Translations under genes and position numbers: made by a program
In this document: one piece after another, positions 56,337-64,000 of the stretch
Layout of the letters: every line of letters starts with the position of its first letter
How positions within the stretch are numbered: the first letter of the stretch is position 1
NCBI GenBank assembly: GCA_034359265.1
Contig: CP136891.1
Coordinates: forward strand, 50,026,001-50,090,000
From: Canna indica
Lineage: Eukaryota; Streptophyta; Magnoliopsida; Zingiberales; Cannaceae
Direction of reading: 5' to 3'
DNA length: 64,000 nt
The notes under the pieces: model-generated
What the model was told of the DNA's origin: nothing
The model's database searches: none
The model's input: only the letters and a program-made list of their open reading frames with translations

Positions 56337-57640
56337 ATGTCGCGCTCAAACCTCCCAGGTAGCCTCTTGACCAACCACGACATCAAAAAGGTAAGGATAT
56401 TTTTCCTTCATGTCACGCTCAACCTCCCAAGTAGCCTCCTGACCAGAGTGATTCTCCCATTGGATCTTTACCAGGGGAACATCTCGAGATCTCAACTTCC
56501 TTATCTGCCTGTCCAAAATCACAATGGGTTTTTCCTCATACGAAACCGCCAGATCATCCTCAACTGCCACAACATCTAGAACATGGGACTCATCACGAAC
56601 GCACCACTTTAACATGGACATATGGAAAATAGGATGCGCCTTGTCCATGCTACGCGGTAAAGTAAGCTCATATGCAACCGCACCTCTACGCTGCAAGATA
56701 GGAAAAGGCCCGATAAATCTGGGGCTTAGTTTCCCTCTTTTTCCAAAATGAACAACTCCCTTCATAGGGGACACCTTTAGGAAGACCAAATCTCCTTCCT
56801 GAAATTCCAAGTCTCGAGCTTTACCATATGTGTACATTTTTTGACGACTCTGCGCCGCCAAAAGCCGCTCATTAATTAGCTTCACCTTTTCAACTACCTC
56901 ATTAACCAGATATGGTCCCAACATCTGGACTCGTTGGCCTCAAACCACCCTACGACCGACCTGTATCTACGCCCGTACAAGGCCTCAAACGGTGCCATAC
57001 CAATACTACTCTGGTAGCTATTATTGTTGGCGGACTCTACCAGGGGTAAATGCCTTTCCTAGCCGCCCTCCAAATCCAGTACGTATGCATGCCCTCAACA
57101 TGTCCTCCAATGTCTGAATAGTCCTCTTGGACTGCCCGTCCGTCTGAGGATGGAAAGCGATGCTAAACTGAACCTGCGTGCCCAAAGCCTCCTGAAAAGA
57201 CTGCTAGAACCGAGCGATGAACTGAGTACCCCGATCAGATATAATCATTACTGGGATCCCATGATATGCAACAGGGCGGTCCAGGAACAGTCGTGCGCAT
57301 TTCTCGGCAGTGAAGGTGGTCTTTACTGGAATGAAATGCATCGACTTGGTTAAACAATCCACCGTTACTCAGATGGAATCATTTCCCTTCCCTGACCTCG
57401 GTAAGCCTGTAACAAAATCCATAGTGATTTTCTCCTACTTCCATTCTGGCACCTCTAGGTTTTGCAACAACCCTGTAGGTCTCAAGTGTTCAGCCTTTAC
57501 CTTTTGGCAGATGAAATACTTAGACACGAACTCTGCCACCTCTCTCTTCAATCCTTTCCACCAGTAATGCTGCCTCAAATCTCGGTACATCTTTGTGGCC
57601 CCCGGATGCATAGTGTAGGTGGAACGGTGGGCCATCTCTA
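56337..57640 (-). pseudogene. Integrase with chromodomain-like tail (element J)
   Basis: The 57635-57435 frame has the H2C2-type start ([28 protein letters not shown]). The core (57434-56925) is decayed. The frame from 56924 (192 residues) has the integrase C-terminus: VGEDLVFLKVSP-like block, GKLSPRFIGPFPIL, a VFHMSMLKK-type motif, then VKIQWENHSGQEATWEVERDM, the chromodomain-like end typical of Tekay/Del chromoviruses. The last part of that motif is duplicated (GQEATWEV occurs twice), because about 42 bases at 56337-56379 repeat 56411-56452. Not functional. Confidence 0.85.
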
Positions 57641-57662
57641 GTAACTGTCCACGGACCTCAGC

Positions 57663-59123
57663 CTAATCAGGCACCACTATCCTGTCCTTGAATCTTAGGA
57701 CACCCTCAGAGTCCACTTCGTATCCATCATCTGCATCACCTCTCCTGACCAGGTCCATGGTCAGTAAGCAAAAAACATCCTTTGTCTGTGCTGCTCGCAA
57801 CATGTCCACCAGCGTGGATTGCACTCGCATGTGTGCCACCAAAGCTCTGGAGTCTAACACCGACAGAACTGCTCCGCCGTCCAAACACACGGTAAGCTCT
57901 CGTGCCGACGGTTTCCTCCTCACCGTCATCTGGGCCAAACTACCCATGGACTTCCTGCTCAAGGCATCTGCCACCACATTTGCTTTCCTGGGATGGTACA
58001 TGATCGTGTAATCATAATCCTTTAATTAGCAGCTCAAGCCATCTCTGCTGCCTCAGGTTCAAATCCTTCTAGTGAGCAAGAATTGGTGGCTCTTGTGGTC
58101 AGTGTAGATCTCACAGGCCTCACCATACAAATAATGGCGCCACAACTTAAGAGCAAAGACTATAATCGCCAGCTCCAAATTGTGGGTTGGATAATTCCTC
58201 TCATGGTTCTTTAATTGCCTGGATGCATACGCAATCTCTCTGCCATGCTGCATTAGTACACACCATAAACCAACCTGAGAGGCATCACAATACACTGCGA
58301 ATCCTCCCGACCATGAAGGTAATGCTAACATTGGGGCGATAGTCAAACGGTCCTTGAGCTTCTGAAAGTTCTCCTTGCATTTGCCATCCCAAATAAATTT
58401 TACTTTCTTTTGAGTTAGACGCTTGAGCAGGGCGGCAATCTTAGAGAAATTATCCACAAATTTTCTGTAGTAATCGACCAACCCCAAGAAGCTGCGGATC
58501 TCGGTGACATTGGTCGGCCTCTCCCAGTTCTGAATTGCCTCAATCTTTGCAGAGTCCACTTTCACCCCCTCTTTGGACACTATATGCCTCAAGAAGCCCA
58601 CACTAGTTAGCCAAAACTCGCACTTTGAGAATTTTGCAAAAATCTGGTACTTCCTGAGAGTTTCTAAGACTACCCTCAAATGTTCCCTGTGCTCAGCCTC
58701 GCTCCTTGTGCTCAGCCTTGCTCTTGGAATAGATCAGAATATCATCAATGAATACTATGATAAACCTGTCTAAGAACTACTTGAATACCCGGCTCATCAC
58801 ATCCATAAAGGTTGCCGGTGCATTAGTTAGCCCGATGGACATGACCAATAACTCGTAATGGACATATCTTGTTCTGAAAACAGTCTTCTGAATATCCTAG
58901 TCCCGAATCCTCAGCTGATGGTACCCTGACCTTAGATACATTTTTGAAAACCACTAAGCTGCCTACAACTGGTCAAATAAATCATCAATCATGGAAAGCA
59001 GATAACGGTTTTTGATCGTTACCTTATTAAGCTGCCGATAGTCTATGCACATCCGCATGGATCCATCTTTCTTATTAACAAACTACACCGACGCTCCCAA
59101 GGTGACACACTTGGGCGAATGAA
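57663..59123 (-). pseudogene. Reverse transcriptase and RNase H (element J), broken
   Basis: 58679-58059 reads the RT thumb and RNase [47 protein letters not shown] and TDHKS. 58001-57663 gives the RNase H end YHPRKANVVADALSRKSM (last catalytic Asp present) and the linker to integrase. The RT fingers and palm (59123-58680) show [14 protein letters not shown] and FIDDILIYS (FxDD) motifs but with several stops. The 5' end at 59123 is cut at the codons for HPSV of the [18 protein letters not shown] region and joined to LTR K. Confidence 0.85.
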
Positions 59124-60033
59124 CACCTAGAGGGCACCCCACCCTCCACCTTGGCCGAGCATCCCTAGGGTCATCCTAGGGCTGCCGAGCCCCATAGGGG
59201 GGGGGGGGAGGGTTCGGGTCTCCTCAAACATGACAATAAAAAAGAACGATGAGCCTTCGAGAGATCGACGGAAAAATGGTTCACAAGAACCAGAATTCAA
59301 GAATGGCTCAAAGAAAGCCCAAACATGAGAAACCACAGAAAAAGGAGGGTAGATCCACTCACCAAAAATAGGAAGGAAGATTAGAGGAGAAATCCCAATT
59401 GACAGCCTCTGAATCCGACTCCAAGAGGTGGCGGCAGCTCCTCCTCAAGCCGACGTCTCCAAGGAGAGGAAAAGGGGGGGGGAGGGGGGGCTCCTCCTCA
59501 AGCCAACGGCTTGGCTTCCAAGGGAGAGGAAGAGACGGAGAAAAAGGAAGAATAAGAGGAAGGGCTTGGCTCGGCGGCTGGCGGCTCCTTTCTTCTCTCA
59601 ATTGGCTAGTGTGGCTCCAATTGGGAGTCGCAAGCCGAACGGGAGGGGGTTTTATGCTCTCTCCTTAAACCTAACTCCACTAAACCCCTTGGTAAACCTG
59701 CATCCGCCTCAAGCCGAATCCAAACCCACTAACTTCTCAATTCTCTAACACAACCAAGCTTGATTAAGCCCAATCTAACCCCATGCTCCACATAAGCATC
59801 CAATACATGCACACCCATATGCGACATAATTTAATAATCATGCACACGCAACATAAAATTAAATAAATTCATCCAATCAAGAAAAGAAACTGTATAACTC
59901 AAACTTCTACTCACCCGAGCTCGCAAGCTCGCACCGGACCATGAGTCATCTCAGCTCGACTTCAAACTAGCCCGCTAGGCTGACAAACACAAACAATAAG
60001 GGGATAATAAATAAAAATATCTAAGATATTACA
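59124..60033 (-). repeat. Truncated 3' LTR of element K
   Basis: It begins (minus) TGTAATATC at 60033 and matches solo LTR G up to and past the leader GGTGAGTGG. It then continues to 59124 with a G run (about 59196-59211) and stops there. About 900 of the expected 2400 bases remain. Two G-runs and a GAGGAGGGAGCC-rich leader make this stretch prone to slippage. Confidence 0.85.
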
Positions 60034-60049
60034 ATCCTCCCTCCTTAAA
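60034..60049 (-). promoter_or_regulatory. Polypurine tract of element K
   Basis: The minus strand reads TTTAAGGAGGGAGGAT directly before the LTR start TGTAATATC. Confidence 0.82.
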
Positions 60050-60089
60050 GAATATTAGTCCTCGAATTTCAGAAAAAGAAACTTAAGGA

Positions 60090-61300
60090 CTCACAATATC
60101 ATCAAACAACGAAGGATAACGTTCCCTCATATCCTGCTCCACCTCCTAGGTGGCCTCCTGCCCGAAATAGTGCTCCCACAAGACCTTAGCCAAGGGAATC
60201 TCATTGGACCTCAATTTTCAGATATGTCGGTCTAGTACCTCAACTGGTCGCTCCTGACATGAGACCGCTGAATCCACCTCCACTGCGGTAGGCTCAATCA
60301 CATGGGACTCGTCCCGAATGTACTTCTTTAGCATAGATACATGGAACACTGGATGCATCAGGTCCATACTGGGAGATAAGGCCAACTCATATGCCATAGC
60401 TCCCCTACGTCTGAGAATAGGAAATGACCCAATGAGCCTAGGGTTTAGCTTTCCTTTCTTACCGAATCTCACCACCCCTTTCATAGGGGATACCTTGAGG
60501 AACACCATCTCCCCCACAGCAAACTCTACCTCCCTGGCCTTCCCATAAGTATACATCTTCTGGCGACTCTGAGCTGCCAATAATCTCTCTCTGATTAGCT
60601 TAACCTTTTTTACTGCCTCCTCCACCAGGTCAAATTGAATTATAAGGGAATGTCCCTGCCTCAAACCAACATACATGCAACTTGCATCTTTGCCCACACA
60701 ATGCCTCAAATGAGGCCATCTTGATGCTGCTGTGATAGCTGTTATTGTAGGCAAACTCAATCAGGGGTAAGTGCCTCTCCCCACTACCCTCCAAGTCTAG
60801 GACACATGCTCTCAAAATGTCCTCCAATGTCTGAATGGTCCGCTCCGACTGACCATCTGTCTGAGGATGAAATGTAGTGCTGAATCGAACTTGAGTGCCC
60901 AATGCCTCCTGGAACGACTGCCAAAATCGAGTTGTAAACTGAATACCCCGATCTGAGATGATCAAAACAAGAACACCATGATATGCGACGATCTGATCCA
61001 AGAACAACCTCGCATACTGCTCGGCTGAAAAGGTCGTCCTGATTGGTATAAAATGAGACATCTTGGTTAGGCGACCCACCACTACCCAGATAGAATCATT
61101 GCCCTTCCCAGACCTTGGCAACCCTATCACAAAATCCATGGCTATCTTCTCCCATTTCCACTATGGTACTTCTAGGTTCTAGGGAAACCCTGTCGGCTTT
61201 ATATGCTCAGCCTTAACCTACTAACACACCAGGTAGTTTGACACGAACTCGGCCACCTCTCTTTTCATGCCTTTCCACCAATAGTTCTACCTTAGATCTC
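60090..61300 (-). pseudogene. Integrase with chromodomain-like tail (element K)
   Basis: The 61139-60630 frame holds the integrase core: MDFVIGLPRSGKGNDSIWVV, SDRGIQF and [10 protein letters not shown] with D2, D63 and E99 spaced as DD35E, so the catalytic triad is complete. A frameshift near 60650 leads to the 60760-60218 frame: C-terminal domain with EMVFLKVSPMKGVVRF, IGSFPILRRRGAMAYEL and VFHVSMLKKYIRD. A stop after DRHI is followed by the chromodomain-like end, where GQEAT is followed by TAG in place of Trp (J keeps it). Nonfunctional as a whole. Confidence 0.85.
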
Positions 61301-62790
61301 GGTACATCTTTGTGGCTCCCGGATGTATAGTGTATGTGGATCGATGAGCCATCTCAAGCACCCGCCTATGAACCTCAGCCATATATGGCACCACTATCCT
61401 GTTCTTAAACCTTAGAACGCCCTCCAAGTTAATACCAAAACCATTGTCGGCATCACCTCTCCTGGCCAGATCCTTAGTGAGTGAATAGAAAGCATTCTCC
61501 TTCTGCGCTGCCCGCAGCATGTCAACCAACATGGACTGCACCCTCAGGTGAGCCACCAGCACACCAGAAGCTGACACTGATAAGACTACCCCGCCATCCA
61601 AATACATGGCCAAATCCTGAGCCAATGGACTCCGCCTGACTGCCAAATGCGCCAGACTGTCCATAGACTTCCTCGGATGGTACATGATCATGCAGTCATA
61701 GTCTTTCAAGAGCTTAAGCCATCTTCTCTGTCTTAGATTCAACTCCTTCTGGGTGAGCAAACACTGAAGGCTCTTATGATCAGTGTATATGTCATAAGCC
61801 TCGCCATAAAGGTAGTGACGCCACAACTTCAATGCGAACACCACCACTACTAGCTCAAGATCATGGGTCGGGTAATTCTTCTCGTGAACCTTCAACTGCC
61901 TGGAGGCATAAGCTATCACCTTGCCATTCTGCATCAACACACAACCCAAGCCGACCCGGGAGGCATCATAGTAAACAATAAATCCTTTCGAGCCCGAGGG
62001 TACTGCTAGAACTGGTGCCGACGTCAAGCGGTCCTTGAGCTTCAAAAAGCTCTCCTCGCACATACTGTCCCATTCGAACTTGACCTTCTTCAGAGTCAGG
62101 CAGGTCAATGGCACTGCAATCCTGGAAAAATTCTCCACAAATTTCCTATAATAACCTGCCAACCCCAGAAAGCTGTGAATCTCTGTGATATTAGTCGGTC
62201 TCTTCCAATTCTGAACTACTTCTATCTTCGCGGGATCCACCTTTACCCTTCTCTGGACACACATGGCCAAGGAACCGTACACTCTCCAACCAGAACTCGC
62301 ACTTGGAGAATTTGGCATATAAGCTGTGCTCCCTGAGATTCTCCAGAACTTCCCTCAAATGCTCAGCATGCTCCTCCCTGTTCCTGGAATAAATCAAAAT
62401 ATCACCAATAAATGTTATCACAAATTTATCCAAGTATTCCCTGAACACTTGGTTCATCAGGTTCATAAATGCTGCAGGTGCATTAGTCAGCCCGAAGGAC
62501 ATCACCAGGAACTAAAAGTGACCATACCTCGACCTGAAAGCAGTGTTCGGGATGTCACTATCCTGGATTCTCAACTGATGGTACCCTGACCGCATGTCAA
62601 ACTTGGAAAAGAACTAAGCTCCCTGAAGCTGATCAAACAAATCATCAATCTTGGGCAGCGGATATCGATTCTTCACCGTTACCTTATTAAGCTGCCAGTA
62701 ATCAATGCACATCTGCATGGACCCGTCCTTCTTTTTCACAAAGAGCACTTTAGCACCCCAAGGCGAAACACTTGGGCGAATGAAGCCCAA
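61287..62790 (-). pseudogene. Reverse transcriptase and RNase H (element K), mutated
   Basis: 62505-62191 reads [18 protein letters not shown] and [17 protein letters not shown]: the FxDD catalytic motif reads F-I-G-D, so the first catalytic Asp is lost. After a frameshift near 62265 the 343-residue frame gives [17 protein letters not shown] thumb ([13 protein letters not shown]), RNase [16 protein letters not shown] (YDASRVGL), [10 protein letters not shown], and the integrase zinc start [13 protein letters not shown]. RNase H reads [10 protein letters not shown] where J reads YHPRKANVVADALSRKSM: ten residues, including a catalytic Asp, are deleted in frame. 62790-62506 is the decayed RT N-terminus. 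Confidence 0.86.
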
Positions 62791-62808
62791 CTAAAGTAGC
62801 TCCTTCAA

Positions 62809-63021
62809 CTAGGACTTCAACTCCCTCAACTCAACTGGTGCCATCCGATATGGTGGAATGGAGATCGGCTTCACACCAGGCTGCAAATCAATGCAGAACT
62901 CAATCTCCCTCTCTGGAGGCAACTCATCCGAAAACACATCGGAGAACCTGCATACCACGGGCGTCCCCTCGACATCCCTAGCCGCACCTCCGCCTCCCTC
63001 CGCCACTGATACAAAGGCCAA
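62809..63021 (-). pseudogene. Protease-RT linker (element K)
   Basis: The 70-residue frame has VVCRFSDVFSDELPPEREIEFCIDLQPG and PPYRMAPVEL, the conserved passage leading into gypsy reverse transcriptase. Tekay relatives typically read ELPGLPPERE, so three residues look missing. The frame ends LKS at a TAG just before the RT domain. Confidence 0.75.
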
Positions 63022-63102
63022 GAAGGACTGTCATCCATCCAGAAGTAGCTTCTAGGCTTTGAGAGCTGAAGTCGACACCAATGAATCTCCCCTTCCTTCA
63101 CC

Positions 63103-63507
63103 CTAGAAGGTAAACTGGGGCAATCCAGGCTTACTGAAGGTCACAGTCTTAGCCCTGCAATCCACTGAGGCGAAATGGTTCGCCAACCAGTCCATGCCCA
63201 AAATCACATCAAGTTCCAACATCGGCAGGAGTGTCAATTCAGCCATTAACACGTGCCCACAAATAACCACCTCGCAGCCTCGAAAGACTGACTCTGCCAG
63301 CACAGAAACGCCCGTAGGCATAGACACCACAAGAGACAAATCAAGAATAGATGGTTCCCCTAACAACTTAGCAGCAAACAAAGTAGATACAAAAGAGTGC
63401 GTAGAACCCAGATCAAACAAGACATATGCAACGACAGAACCAACAATAAGGTTACTTGACACTACTGCCCTGGATGACTCAGTGCCCTCTTGGTTCATAG
63501 CAAACAC
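63103..63507 (-). pseudogene. Gypsy aspartic protease (element K)
   Basis: The 134-residue frame has LFDLGSTHSFVS near residues 30-41, where the active site should read D-S-G (here D-L-G), and LDVILGMDWL near residues 104-113, the typical second conserved block of gypsy retropepsin. The protein would process gag-pol. Active-site change plus the flanking stops make it inactive by prediction. Confidence 0.84.
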
Positions 63508-64000
63508 CCATACGATGGGCCTCTCTGAACCACCCGCTCACTGGCCTCCACCGTGAGTCTGACACCTCTAAGCCACGAAACCCACTAACATCGGTGCCTT
63601 TTCTTTAGTCTGATCAGGCTGTTGACTGCCCTTGCCGTGATAATCTTTTCTGTACTACCCAGTCTGCCCACAACTGAAACACACCTTTGAACATCCCTAG
63701 CAAGCTCCCTAGTACTTCATGTGACATTAGTTACACTGCTGCGACTGAGGCCCCCGCAGTGAACCTACAGATGATGCTCCTCGTCCTGAACCCCTGTGGT
63801 CTCTGAAACCGTTATGACCTCCGCCCTATTGTGGATCCGTTGTCCTGAGAGTACCCTCAGAGTGAGCTGGCTGACCCCCCGGGTGATGGGGCCGAAACTT
63901 TTTCTTTTGGGGTGCATCATGCCTAGGTACCAGTGCCTCCTTCCGGAGCGCCTCATCTACAACCCGACCAAAGGAAGTGTCCTCCATGTAATAGATCAGT
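63508..64000 (-). pseudogene. Gypsy gag C-terminus with degraded zinc knuckle (element K)
   Basis: Minus frames read a decayed gag end: KVCFSCGQTG followed by a stop and YRKDY near 63690-63640, which matches a CCHC knuckle with His and final Cys lost or broken. Upstream (63956-63765) a Gly/Ser/Arg-rich linker frame is open for 63 residues. The rest of gag lies outside the window. Confidence 0.6.

Larger units (their letters stand above)
53887..59123 (-). mobile_element. Element J: 3' half of a Tekay-type gypsy element
   Basis: Minus-strand order from the right: reverse transcriptase, RNase H, integrase with chromodomain-like tail, polypurine tract, LTR. Gag, protease and the 5' LTR are missing because the sequence joins the LTR of element K at about 59123. 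Confidence 0.85.
59124..64000 (-). mobile_element. Element K: Tekay-type gypsy element, 3' LTR truncated
   Basis: Minus-strand order: gag end (64000-63508), protease, RT, RNase H, integrase, polypurine tract (60049-60034), then LTR (60033-59124), which stops mid-LTR at the junction with J. The 5' end lies beyond the window. Confidence 0.85.

Overview
The window is repeat-dense nuclear DNA from a seed plant, almost certainly an angiosperm with a large transposon-rich genome. The evidence is stacked Ty1/copia and Ty3/gypsy LTR retrotransposons of plant lineages, tRNA-Met-type primer binding sites (PBS), a hAT-type MITE and a plant-type 'putative plant transposon protein' ORF. I see no host protein-coding gene, rRNA, tRNA gene or CRISPR array. 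The species cannot be fixed from the sequence alone.

Layout. 320-882: a small hAT-like element. 883-5209: element D, a decayed copia element on the minus strand (integrase, protease, gag, PBS, 5' LTR). 5210-5458, 13619-13850 and 32153-32450: three pieces of an old gypsy (Tat-like) gag on the plus strand, the oldest recognisable host layer. 5459-13618: element A (plus), a gag-only copia derivative. 13851-15219 and 31129-32152: LTR-like DNA in inverted orientation, split by a solo gypsy LTR (S, 15220-31128) that itself holds element B (gypsy, 15888-21209) and element C (gag-only copia with an extra ORF, 21819-30138). 32451-47381: copia element M (plus), interrupted by element E (35349-43266, gag-only copia with three LTRs) and solo LTR F (44386-46043). 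About 48050-52010: an old gypsy LTR (H) carrying solo LTR G (49238-51661). 52011-53886: unassigned. 53887-59123: element J, the 3' half of a Tekay-type chromovirus (minus). 59124-64000+: element K, a second Tekay-type chromovirus (minus) with a truncated LTR.

The most distinctive theme is one copia LTR family (A, C, E, F, more distantly D). Its LTRs all carry clusters of a palindrome built on GGTCGACC upstream of the TATA box. In A, C and E, gag ends at the same stop and pol is replaced by 3-4 kb of AT-rich non-coding DNA, so these copies would need enzymes from a relative. C alone carries a second ORF in that space, resembling the plant transposon protein family, with a tail of tandem 7-residue repeats. 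A has an internal duplication containing a 46-bp stub of its own LTR, and E is a three-LTR tandem bounded by a perfect 5-bp target duplication. Every gag/pol region is broken or lacks most of pol, so none of these copies looks autonomous. Target-site duplications were read by eye; most differ by one base, which suggests moderately old insertions.
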